This document shows, one piece after another, positions 1 to 5,650 of a stretch of 6,002 nucleotides of DNA. The translations under genes were made by a program, and so were the position numbers. Position 1 is the stretch's first letter, and every line of letters begins with the position of its first letter. Below the pieces are notes generated by a model. That model was given only the letters and a program-made list of their open reading frames with translations. It was not told where the DNA came from and ran no database searches. Source of the stretch: Rhodoferax sp. UBA6134 (GTDB lineage: Bacteria > Pseudomonadota > Gammaproteobacteria > Burkholderiales > Burkholderiaceae_C). The DNA lies in NCBI GenBank assembly GCA_002422455.1, contig DIVK01000026.1, positions 6,059-12,060 of the forward strand, given 5' to 3'.

Positions 1-210
1 TTCCGTATCGACATCTGCCGTTTCGTCCGACCTGGATGCCGCCAGCGTACGCGCCAAGGTGGACACCGTGACGGCAACACCCGCGGACCGTGAACCCTGC
101 GTGGCATTGGCATTGGCCGTCGAAGCCGTGTTCTGCCCGCCCTTTGCGGGCACAGGCGGCCCTCCCGCACCAACCGGAACCGGATTGTCTGAAGATTGAC
201 TTATTTTCAT
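1..210 (-). CDS. flgM: FlgM, anti-sigma-28 factor (5' part only)
   Basis: Negative regulator of flagellin-class genes: FlgM binds sigma-28 (FliA) in the cytoplasm and is exported through the finished hook-basal body, which releases the sigma factor. Seventy codons read openly from the ATG at 210 to the window edge. The protein begins MKISQSSDNPVPV, the typical MKI start of the family, followed by a low-complexity Gly/Ala/Pro/Asn/Thr stretch and then VTVSTLARTLAASRSDETAD, which matches the usual 'V.LS..A..L' region ahead of the sigma-binding half. The C-terminal sigma-28-binding helices lie outside the window. Two ATGs are adjacent (213 and 210). The one at 210 is chosen because GGAGG then sits 5 nt upstream and the protein starts MKI. 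The gene lies downstream of flgA on the same strand and has its own sigma-28 promoter. Identity rests on short conserved ends plus context. Confidence 0.88.
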   Translation of the reverse strand, partial: MKISQSSDNPVPVGAGGPPVPAKGGQNTASTANANATQGSRSAGVAVTVSTLARTLAASRSDETADVDTE

Positions 211-214
211 CATG

Positions 215-220
215 CCCTCC
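215..220 (-). promoter_or_regulatory. Ribosome binding site of flgM
   Basis: The minus strand reads GGAGGG here. Its GGAGG core (216-220) lies 5 nt before the ATG at 210 but only 2 nt before the ATG at 213, so it favours the downstream of the two adjacent ATGs as the flgM start. Confidence 0.75.
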
Positions 221-252
221 AAAACTACTGTAAATGTAGCCTCGTACGGTCA

Positions 253-279
253 CTATCGGCGAAATTCCTGCCTGCTTTA
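253..279 (-). promoter_or_regulatory. Sigma-28 (FliA) promoter of flgM
   Basis: On the minus strand TAAA (276-279) is followed by exactly 15 nt and then GCCGATAG (253-260). This matches the sigma-28 consensus TAAA-N15-GCCGATAA at all but the last base. Transcription would start near 247 and give a leader of about 37 nt before the flgM ATG. A class III promoter inside the flgA-flgM gap is known from enteric flgAMN operons, so position and function agree. A second TAAA (284-287) lies just upstream but gives the wrong spacing. Confidence 0.9.
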
Positions 280-321
280 GCTTTATTTGCATGCATTCGG
301 AAGTCCGCGTGTCGAAAGTCA

Positions 322-1062
322 TCATATTTCCAGTCTAACTGTACGGCCATCCAGCACCACACCCACCATCACACGCCCATTGTCCATTCTGACTCGCGCC
401 GGCTGCCCCACCACGCCGGCCGACAGGGCCTGTCCGTCGGACGTGATCTGGAATCCAGCGCCCTGCGCGAGCACACGAACCTGGGTTCCGGCCTGAAAAA
501 CCTGTGCAGGCCTGAGCAAGCCCTGTCGCAACGCCTGCCCCGTGGTCAAGGCCCTGACCGCCACCTGACCGACCCATTGCGACGGACTGGCGACGATGGG
601 GCTGGCCTCCTCGGCCCAATCCACCTCCGACTCGATCGCATCGGCCTCGGTCAGGACAGCGCCCGGCGCCACGTTCCCCTTGACCACCCAGGCGGTGCCG
701 TAGGCCTTGACCGTCACCGGCAAAAACACATTCCATTTGGCGCTGCCCGCCAGGCAGCGCAGACCGAGGCGGGTCTTCCCCCACAGGCGCATTCCCGCCG
801 GAATGTAGGGCTCCACCCGGTCGCACGGCGCCAGCCGCAGCCGACGGTCAAGCTCGCCAACCACGACCTCCATGCGCAACGGCGCAACGCCTGCATCGCC
901 CGCGGTTGCCACAGCATCATTCAGCCAGCGCTGCGTGGCAACCATGAATTCCGGCTTGCCGGCGACGTCCTGCGCCGACGCATCGAACGCAAAAAAAAGG
1001 GCCGCGACCAAACTCCATACCACATGCATCAAGCGAACCGGGGTGAGAAATTTGTCGGACAT
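322..1062 (-). CDS. flgA: FlgA, periplasmic P-ring assembly chaperone
   Basis: FlgA helps FlgI polymerise into the P-ring around the rod in the periplasm. The 246-residue protein opens with a Sec signal peptide: basic n-region (MSDKFLTPVR), hydrophobic core at about 13-27 (HVVWSLVAALFFAF) and an ASA|QD cleavage site near residue 30. The mature part carries the FlgA core EVVVGELDRRLRLAPC with Cys80 and Cys103, the pair known to form a disulfide in FlgA. A SAF-like beta domain follows (about 124-185), ending in the FlgA tail with VRVLAQGAGFQITSDGQALSAG and GRVMVGVVLDGRTVRL. The start is the ATG at 1062, with AGGTG 4 nt upstream. The frame extends to a TTG at 1092, but that would put non-signal residues in front and overlap the likely -10 element. 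Length is normal for the family. It is transcribed divergently from flgB and upstream of flgM. Confidence 0.93.
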   Translation of the reverse strand: MSDKFLTPVRLMHVVWSLVAALFFAFDASAQDVAGKPEFMVATQRWLNDAVATAGDAGVAPLRMEVVVGELDRRLRLAPCDRVEPYIPAGMRLWGKTRLGLRCLAGSAKWNVFLPVTVKAYGTAWVVKGNVAPGAVLTEADAIESEVDWAEEASPIVASPSQWVGQVAVRALTTGQALRQGLLRPAQVFQAGTQVRVLAQGAGFQITSDGQALSAGVVGQPARVRMDNGRVMVGVVLDGRTVRLEI

Positions 1063-1091
1063 GGCACACCTGAAGAAGTCTTGTTTCGGCA

Positions 1092-1118
1092 ACTATAGAC
1101 AGGTGCCGACGCAATCAA
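1092..1118 (-). promoter_or_regulatory. Candidate sigma-70-type promoter of flgA
   Basis: The minus strand has TATAGT at 1092-1097 (one mismatch to TATAAT). A weak -35, TTGATT (1113-1118), lies 15 nt upstream. Transcription would start near 1085, leaving about 23 nt of leader with the flgA AGGTG site. The poor -35 and short spacer fit a promoter that needs an activator. The FlhDC-type box lies directly upstream, centred near -53. Inferred from motif and position only. Confidence 0.55.
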
Positions 1119-1124
1119 TCACTC

Positions 1125-1152
1125 AAGTAACGGCCGATTCCCCCCGTTATTC
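1125..1152. promoter_or_regulatory. Likely FlhDC box shared by flgA and flgB
   Basis: The half-site AAGTAACG (1125-1132) and its inverted partner CGTTATTC (1145-1152, reading GAATAACG on the minus strand) are separated by 12 nt. Each matches the enteric FlhD4C2 half-site core AAATA(A/G)CG at 7 of 8 positions, and the separation fits the published N10-12. The outer AA(C/T)G(C/G) arms are less clear. The box centre (1138.5) is about 53 nt from both predicted transcription starts, so one site could activate both directions, as in the enteric flgA-flgB region. The motif is seen directly; FlhDC binding is inference. Confidence 0.68.
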
Positions 1153-1155
1153 AAT

Positions 1156-1184
1156 GCATCGAAAATTAAAGTATTTCCCATAAT
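1156..1184 (+). promoter_or_regulatory. Candidate class II promoter of the flgB operon
   Basis: CATAAT at 1179-1184 differs from TATAAT by one base. The position 17 nt upstream (1156-1161) holds GCATCG, which is not a recognisable -35, as expected for an activator-dependent promoter. The FlhDC-type box ends 3 nt before that position. The start point would be near 1191, giving a leader of about 57 nt before flgB. A TAAA (1167-1170) spaced 15 nt from GCC (1186-1188) overlaps it and resembles a degraded sigma-28 promoter. Confidence 0.55.
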
Positions 1185-1247
1185 TGCCTCACATCGGAGC
1201 CCCGGGCCGCCGCCACGGGGATCGACAACCCAAAGCCGAGGTGTTTC

Positions 1248-1685
1248 ATGTTCGCAAATCTGACCAGTGGACTGGACTTCCATTCAAAGGCCCTGGTGCT
1301 GCGCGCCGAGCGCCAGCGCGTGATTGCCAGCAACATTGCCAACGCCGACACGCCGGGCTATGCAGCCCGCGACCTGAACTTCAAGGACGCCATGAACCAG
1401 GCCACGGGCGCAGGTCCAACCGCCAGCGCCAGCAGCGCGCAGAACCATTACAACGGCACCACCAATGCCAGACACATCCCTCTGCCTGAGCGCACCAGCG
1501 GCACCCTGGGCGGCGGGCCTGGCCTGGCCTACACCACACAAAGCCAGCCCAGCCTGGATGGCAACAGTGTCGACCTGGACCGTGAGCGCGCCAACTTTGT
1601 CGACAACTCGGTTCGCTACGAGGCTACCCTTCGTTTCATTAACGGCCAGTCCAAGACCATCTTGAGCGCCATTCAAGGCCAGTAA
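1248..1685 (+). CDS. flgB: FlgB, proximal rod protein
   Basis: FlgB forms part of the proximal rod of the basal body and is exported by the flagellar type III system without a cleaved signal. The 145 residues fit the family (about 130-150). The N-terminal rod motif is at 27-38 (ASNIANADTPGY). A flexible Ala/Ser/Thr/Asn-rich middle follows (about 52-75), with few hydrophobics. Next comes QPSLDGNSVDLDRERANF (100-117), the characteristic FlgB 'DGN.V..D.E' segment, and then the C-terminal helix (118-142). The ATG at 1248 is preceded by GAGGT with a 5-nt gap. It is first in the plus-strand operon and is followed by flgC after 26 bp. Confidence 0.95.
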   Translation: MFANLTSGLDFHSKALVLRAERQRVIASNIANADTPGYAARDLNFKDAMNQATGAGPTASASSAQNHYNGTTNARHIPLPERTSGTLGGGPGLAYTTQSQPSLDGNSVDLDRERANFVDNSVRYEATLRFINGQSKTILSAIQGQ

Positions 1686-1711
1686 AGCGTAACCGCCTGC
1701 GGAGACTCCTC

Positions 1712-2116
1712 ATGTCCATGTTTTCCATTTTCAACGTGTCCGGCAGCGCCATCAGCGCGCAATCGCAGCGCCTCAACGTGGTGGCCAGCAACCTGGCCAA
1801 TGCCGACGCCGTGGCCGGCCCCGACGGAAAAGGTTACAAGGGGCGGCAGGTGGTGTTTGAAACCACCCCCATGGGCTCGGAGGCCGCCTCCGGCGTACGG
1901 GTCTCGGCCATCAAGGAGAGCAACGAGCCCCTGCGCCGGGTACACAATCCCAGCCACCCGTCCGCCGATGCCGAAGGCTACGTCACTCACTCCAACGTGA
2001 ATCCGGTGGAAGAGATGGTCAACATGATTTCAGCCTCGCGCTCCTACCAGAACAACGTCGAGGTCATGAACACGGCCAAGACCTTGTTGCTCAAAACCCT
2101 GCAGATGGGTCAGTAA
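1712..2116 (+). CDS. flgC: FlgC, proximal rod protein
   Basis: Proximal rod subunit that works next to FlgB, exported by the flagellar type III system. The protein is 134 residues, the usual size. The N-terminus MSMFSIFNVSGSAISAQSQRL leads into the rod motif VVASNLANADA (23-33). GKGYKGRQVVFE (39-50) is the typical FlgC 'YKR..V.F' strand. The C-terminus SNVNPVEEMVNMISASRSYQNNVEVMNTAK (94-123) is the classic FlgC/FlgG-type helix that packs against the N-terminal helix in the rod D0 domain. The ATG at 1712 follows GGAG (1701-1704) by 7 nt. A second ATG at 1718 would remove the conserved first residues. The gap to flgD is 22 bp. Confidence 0.96.
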   Translation: MSMFSIFNVSGSAISAQSQRLNVVASNLANADAVAGPDGKGYKGRQVVFETTPMGSEAASGVRVSAIKESNEPLRRVHNPSHPSADAEGYVTHSNVNPVEEMVNMISASRSYQNNVEVMNTAKTLLLKTLQMGQ

Positions 2117-2138
2117 CACATACACGAAGGGCTTTACC

Positions 2139-2792
2139 ATGCTTTCCGCCACCACTGCCACCACTGCCGCGACGGGAACAGCGCCGTCGACCGGCTCGGC
2201 CAAAGCCACCGACACTGCCGCGTCGCAGGATCGTTTTCTGAAGCTGCTGGTCGCGCAGCTCAACAACCAGGATCCGATGAACCCGATGGACAACGCGCAA
2301 ATGACCAGCCAGATGGCGCAGATCAATACCGTCACCGGCATTCAACAAGTCAACGACACCTTGAAAAGCTTGACGGAACAATTCGCATCGATGCAGATGC
2401 TGCAAGGCAGCGCCATGGTGGGACGCACCGTGCTGCTTGAGAGCAGCACCCTGACCCGCGGCGAAGGCGTGGCCAGCGGCGCCATCGATCTCGCGGACAG
2501 GGCCGATGACGTCCGGATTGAAATCCTATCGCCCGGCGGGCAGTTGCTGGACACCCTCTACCTGGGCGCACTGGACGCGGGTCGGCATTCTGTTGCCTGG
2601 GACACGTCAAGCTATCAAGGCACTGGCGAACCGGGCTTCCGCGTCACCGCCACCCGGGGCGGCACGACGGTTGAGGCCACCTCACTGGCACCCGACCGGG
2701 TGCTGTCCGTGGGCAGCGAGAACGGCACCATGACCGTACAACTGCAGGTACACGGCGCCACCGCCTACAAGAGCATCAAGGCCATTCTGTAG
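2139..2792 (+). CDS. flgD: FlgD, hook-capping (hook assembly scaffold) protein
   Basis: FlgD sits at the tip of the growing hook and promotes FlgE polymerisation; it is discarded when the hook is finished. The 217 residues match the family. A low-complexity Ala/Thr/Ser export tail (1-29) starts with a small in-frame 9-bp tandem repeat. The conserved FlgD N-terminal domain follows: QDRFLKLLVAQLNNQDPMNPMDN (30-52), then MTSQMAQINTVTGIQQVN. The tudor/Ig-like core follows: MVGRTVLLESS (93-103), VRIEILSPGGQLLDTLYLG (125-143), GRHSVAWD (148-155) and GFRVTATRGG (166-175). The C-terminus VGSENGTMTVQLQVHGATAYKSIKAI is typical. GAAGGG (2126-2131) lies 7 nt before the ATG. It sits between the rod genes and its substrate flgE. 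Confidence 0.95.
   Translation: MLSATTATTAATGTAPSTGSAKATDTAASQDRFLKLLVAQLNNQDPMNPMDNAQMTSQMAQINTVTGIQQVNDTLKSLTEQFASMQMLQGSAMVGRTVLLESSTLTRGEGVASGAIDLADRADDVRIEILSPGGQLLDTLYLGALDAGRHSVAWDTSSYQGTGEPGFRVTATRGGTTVEATSLAPDRVLSVGSENGTMTVQLQVHGATAYKSIKAIL
2148..2168 (+). repeat. 9-bp tandem repeat in the flgD N-terminus
   Basis: The unit GCCACCACT occurs twice in perfect tandem (2148-2156, 2157-2165), followed by a third GCC. It is in frame and encodes Ala-Thr-Thr-Ala-Thr-Thr-Ala in the disordered FlgD tail. Slippage would change length by three residues without breaking the frame. Confidence 0.8.
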
Positions 2793-2821
2793 ATAGAAGC
2801 CCACATCCCAAGGAATCCATC

Positions 2822-4033
2822 ATGTCATTTCAATCAGCTCTTTCCGGCTTGAACGCTTCCAGCCGCAATCTCGACGTCATTGGCAACAACATTGCCAACG
2901 CCAACACCGTTGGCATGAAGGCTTCACGCGCCGAATTTGCCTCCATTGTCGCGTCCGCCGGTGGCGGTGGAGGCATCTCGGCTGAAATTGGCGTTGAGGT
3001 TGCTACGGTGTCCCAACAGTTTTCTCAAGGCAACATCAACATCACCAATAACGATCTGGACGTCGCCATCAATGGGGGTGGATTTTTTCAATTGACCATG
3101 CCTGACGGCTCTGCTGCCTATACGCGCAATGGCGAGTTCAAGCTGGACAAACTCGGAAATATCGTCACCAATTCGGGCGCCAACCTCATGGGCTACCCGA
3201 CAGACAAAACGGGCAAGCCGACCAGTGCCAGCATCCAGGTCTTGCAGCTCCCCACGGCGGCGCCCATTGCCGCCAGCGCGACAACCTCCATCACCGCAGA
3301 ATTCAACCTCGATGCCAGGGCGCCCATTGCCTCCAGCGTGACCCCTCCAACCCCCCGCGCCACCTATGGAACGGCGCTGACGGCCTATGACTCCCAAGGT
3401 GCGCCCCTGCCTGTCAACCTGTATTTCACGAAAGTCACACCCGCGACGGCGGGCACCGATCAATGGGACGTCTACGACTCCCTTGCCGGCGCCTCTGTAG
3501 GCTCCCTGGTCTTCGACGCAACCGGCAAACTGACCAGCTCCACGGTGGGATCCTTGACCCTGACGCCGGCAGCGCCCAGCATTGTCCCGGCCTTTCCCGT
3601 TACCGCAGACTTCGGCAAGGTCACGCAATACGGCGCCGCCTATTCAGTGTCCAATCTGACACAGGATGGCTACGCCCCCGGCGAACTGGTTGGCATGAAA
3701 GTTGGTGAAAATGGCGTCATTACGGCCCGCTACTCCAATGGACAAACACAGGCAGCGGGACAAATCTCCCTGGCCGAGTTCCGCAACGTGCAGGGGCTCA
3801 CCCCGATTGGCGGCAACAACTGGGCTGAAACCTATGCCTCGGGACAGCCTGTGCAGGGCTCTCCAGGCGTAGGGAAATTTGGCGCCCTTCGCTCTGGCGC
3901 GCTTGAAGAATCCAACATCGACCTGACCGCCGAGTTGGTCAACATGATGACGGCGCAACGCGCCTACCAGGCCAACGCACAAACGATCAAAACGCAAGAC
4001 CAGGTCATGTCGACCCTGGTGAACCTGCGCTGA
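2822..4033 (+). CDS. flgE: FlgE, flagellar hook protein
   Basis: Structural subunit of the hook, the universal joint between rod and filament. The 403 residues are close to the 402 of Escherichia coli FlgE. The N-terminal D0 helix MSFQSALSGLNASSRNLDVIGNNIANANTVGMKASRAEF (1-39) carries the rod/hook motif NNIANANTVG (22-31). A Gly run (47-51) sits in the linker. Next come DLDVAINGGGFFQL (78-91), YTRNGEFKLDKLGNIV (100-115), the variable surface D2 region (about 145-285), YGTALTAYDSQG with VNLYFTK, and the late GYAPGELVGMKVGENGVITARYSNGQ segment. The C-terminal helix ELVNMMTAQRAYQANAQTIK with TQDQVMSTLVNLR ends the protein (371-403). AAGGA lies 7 nt before the ATG. It follows flgD by 29 bp. Confidence 0.97.
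   Translation: MSFQSALSGLNASSRNLDVIGNNIANANTVGMKASRAEFASIVASAGGGGGISAEIGVEVATVSQQFSQGNINITNNDLDVAINGGGFFQLTMPDGSAAYTRNGEFKLDKLGNIVTNSGANLMGYPTDKTGKPTSASIQVLQLPTAAPIAASATTSITAEFNLDARAPIASSVTPPTPRATYGTALTAYDSQGAPLPVNLYFTKVTPATAGTDQWDVYDSLAGASVGSLVFDATGKLTSSTVGSLTLTPAAPSIVPAFPVTADFGKVTQYGAAYSVSNLTQDGYAPGELVGMKVGENGVITARYSNGQTQAAGQISLAEFRNVQGLTPIGGNNWAETYASGQPVQGSPGVGKFGALRSGALEESNIDLTAELVNMMTAQRAYQANAQTIKTQDQVMSTLVNLR
3259..3338 (+). repeat. Imperfect direct repeat pair in the flgE D2 region
   Basis: Positions 3259-3278 and 3319-3338 match at 19 of 20 bases, with 13 bases exact at the start of each. The copies are 60 bp apart (20 codons, in frame) and encode APIAAS (147-152) and APIASS (167-172). 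They lie in the variable, surface-exposed part of the hook protein. A small old duplication is possible, but the sequence between the copies shows no further repeat. Confidence 0.55.
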
Positions 4034-4073
4034 CCGGCCTTTGCTGTTAAGCCGCACTTGAACAGGCCCTACC

Positions 4074-4814
4074 ATGGATCGACTCATCTACACCGCGATG
4101 ACGGGCGCCAGCGCCGCCGCCCAGCGGCAGGCCGTGCTGTCCAACAACCTGGCCAACGTGTCCACCAACGGCTTTCGGGCCGAGTTGTCGACCTTTCGCG
4201 CCGTGCCGGTGCGCGGCGATGGCGCAACCACGCGGGTGATGGCCGTGGAGGCCACCGCCGGCCACCTGGATACGCCGGGCGCAGCCCAGCGCACCGGACG
4301 CAGTCTGGACGCCATGACCACCGGCAACTCATGGTTTGCCGTGCAGGCACTGGACGGCACCGAGTCCTACACCCGCAACGGCTCCTTTGAAGTGTCGCCG
4401 GAGGGCACCTTGCTGACCGGCAACGGACTGGTTGTCCTGGATGACGGTGGCGCCCCCATCACGGTACCCACTGGCGCTCAGGTTGCCATCGGACTTGACG
4501 GCAACCTGAGCGCCAAGACGGGCAACCAGCCGCCCACCAGCATCGGACGCCTGAAACTGGTGACTCCTGCCGCCGAGGACCCGCTCAGACGGGGCGATGA
4601 TGGCCTGTTCCGGGCACGCTCCGGCGACCCTTTGCCCTTTGATGCCAACGCGCGTCTCAATGTCGGCGTGCTGGAGGGCTCCAACGTGAACGCCATCGAA
4701 GCCATGGTCGGGATGATCCAGACTGCCCGTCAGTTCGAGACCCAGATGCGCCTGCTGCAAACCGCAGAATCAAATGATCGCTCAGCCGGTCAACTGCTGG
4801 GCCTGCAGGGCTAA
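4074..4814 (+). CDS. flgF: FlgF, proximal rod protein
   Basis: Rod subunit lying between FlgB/FlgC and the distal rod protein FlgG. The 246 residues are normal for FlgF. The N-terminus MDRLIYTAMTGASAAAQRQAVLSNNLANVSTNGFRAE is diagnostic: FlgF proteins begin 'MDR.IY.AM.GA', unlike FlgG. Then follow LDAMTTGNSWFAVQALDG, YTRNGSFEVSPEGTLLTGNG and the C-terminal LEGSNVNAIEAMVGMIQTARQFETQMRLLQTAE. This last helix is typical of FlgF, with RQFE where FlgG has RAYE. The ribosome site is weak (CAGG, about 7 nt before the ATG), weaker than those of flgE and flgG. The gaps are 40 bp to flgE and 53 bp to flgG; neither holds a convincing terminator or promoter. Confidence 0.95.
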   Translation: MDRLIYTAMTGASAAAQRQAVLSNNLANVSTNGFRAELSTFRAVPVRGDGATTRVMAVEATAGHLDTPGAAQRTGRSLDAMTTGNSWFAVQALDGTESYTRNGSFEVSPEGTLLTGNGLVVLDDGGAPITVPTGAQVAIGLDGNLSAKTGNQPPTSIGRLKLVTPAAEDPLRRGDDGLFRARSGDPLPFDANARLNVGVLEGSNVNAIEAMVGMIQTARQFETQMRLLQTAESNDRSAGQLLGLQG

Positions 4815-4867
4815 ACCGACGACCGTCGCACACCCAGCCAACCCGAATCAACAGCCAAGGACCCATC

Positions 4868-5650
4868 ATGATCAACTCCCTGTGGATATCCAAGACCGGC
4901 ATGGAAGCCCAGCAAACACAGCTGGACGTGATTTCCAACAACCTGGCCAACGTCTCGACCAATGGCTTCAAACGTGCCAGTGCCGTGTTTGAAGATCTGA
5001 TGTACCAGAACCTGCGCCAGACTGGCTCGAACAGCTCCGAGCAATCCCAGCTACCTACCGGGCTGCAACTTGGACTGGGGGTACGCACCGTGGCCACCAG
5101 CCGCTCGTTTTCACAGGGCGCACTGCAACAGTCGGGCAACAAGCTCGATGTCGCCATCCAGGGCAATGGCTTCTTTCAGGTCACGATGCCGGACGGCACC
5201 ACCAACTACACGCGCGACGGCTCGTTTCAGGTGGACTCGCAGGGGCGTCTGGTAACCGCCACCGGGCTGCCCATTGCCAATGGTGTGACAGTACCGGCCA
5301 ACGCCATCAGTGTGGCCATTGCGAGCGACGGCAGCGTCACCGCCCAGATTCCGGGCACCCCCAACCCGCAAACCATTGGCACCATCGCCCTGGCCAGCTT
5401 CATCAACCCGGCCGGCCTGGACCCCAGGGGACAAAACCTGTTCGCCGAAAGTCCCGCTTCCGGCCAGCCCAACACCGGCACGCCCGGCGACAACGGACTG
5501 GGCTCCCTGATGCAGGGCTATGTGGAAACGTCCAACGTCAACGTGGTGCAGGAACTGGTGACGATGATTCAGACACAGCGCGCCTACGAAATGAATTCCA
5601 AGGCGATCCAGACCTCGGACCAGATGCTGCAAAAGCTGGGACAGTTATGA
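4868..5650 (+). CDS. flgG: FlgG, distal rod protein
   Basis: Main subunit of the distal rod, the drive shaft passing through the P- and L-rings. The 260 residues equal the usual FlgG length. The start MINSLWISKTGMEAQQTQLDVISNNLANVSTNGFKR (1-36) is the FlgG signature. It is followed by FEDLMYQNLRQTG (41-53), the distal-rod insert that separates FlgG from FlgF. Next are LQLGLGVRTVATSRSFSQGALQQSGNKLDVAIQGNGFFQV (66-105), YTRDGSFQVDSQGRLVTATG, and the C-terminal QGYVETSNVNVVQELVTMIQTQRAYEMNSKAIQTSDQMLQKLGQL. AAGGA lies 6 nt before the ATG. Its TGA overlaps the flgH ATG in ATGA, suggesting translational coupling between the rod and the L-ring bushing. Confidence 0.97.
   Translation: MINSLWISKTGMEAQQTQLDVISNNLANVSTNGFKRASAVFEDLMYQNLRQTGSNSSEQSQLPTGLQLGLGVRTVATSRSFSQGALQQSGNKLDVAIQGNGFFQVTMPDGTTNYTRDGSFQVDSQGRLVTATGLPIANGVTVPANAISVAIASDGSVTAQIPGTPNPQTIGTIALASFINPAGLDPRGQNLFAESPASGQPNTGTPGDNGLGSLMQGYVETSNVNVVQELVTMIQTQRAYEMNSKAIQTSDQMLQKLGQL

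Noticed and set aside
225..239. Inverted CTAC/GTAG pair in the flgM leader, considered as a hairpin or operator
   Set aside because: Only four base pairs around a 7-nt AT-rich loop; expected by chance.
1063..1092. Longer flgA start at TTG 1092
   Set aside because: It would overlap the predicted -10 TATAGT and place charged residues before a normal signal peptide. The ATG at 1062 has AGGTG at suitable spacing.
196..1098. A long open frame of 300 codons on the plus strand, antisense to flgA
   Set aside because: It runs opposite a clear flgA, crosses the flgM start and sigma-28 promoter, has no recognisable domain and is rich in Arg/His/Pro/Gln. This is the usual shadow of a GC-rich gene.
1133..1140. 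GCCGATTC resembling a sigma-28 -10 element
   Set aside because: There is no TAAA 15 nt upstream (positions 1114-1117 read ATCA), and the sequence is the spacer of the FlhDC-type box.
1184..1489. Plus-strand frame of 101 codons starting ahead of flgB
   Set aside because: It overlaps flgB in another frame, has no ribosome site or known motif, and flgB has a good start and full-length match to its family.
4036..4068. GGCCT...AGGCC inverted pair in the flgE-flgF gap
   Set aside because: Five bases separated by a 23-nt loop with no T-run; too weak to call a terminator or attenuator.
4817..4828. Small palindrome CGACGACCGTCG between flgF and flgG, considered as a terminator
   Set aside because: The stem is at most 5 bp with a 2-nt loop and no T-run follows. 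It sits in mid-operon before a strong flgG ribosome site.
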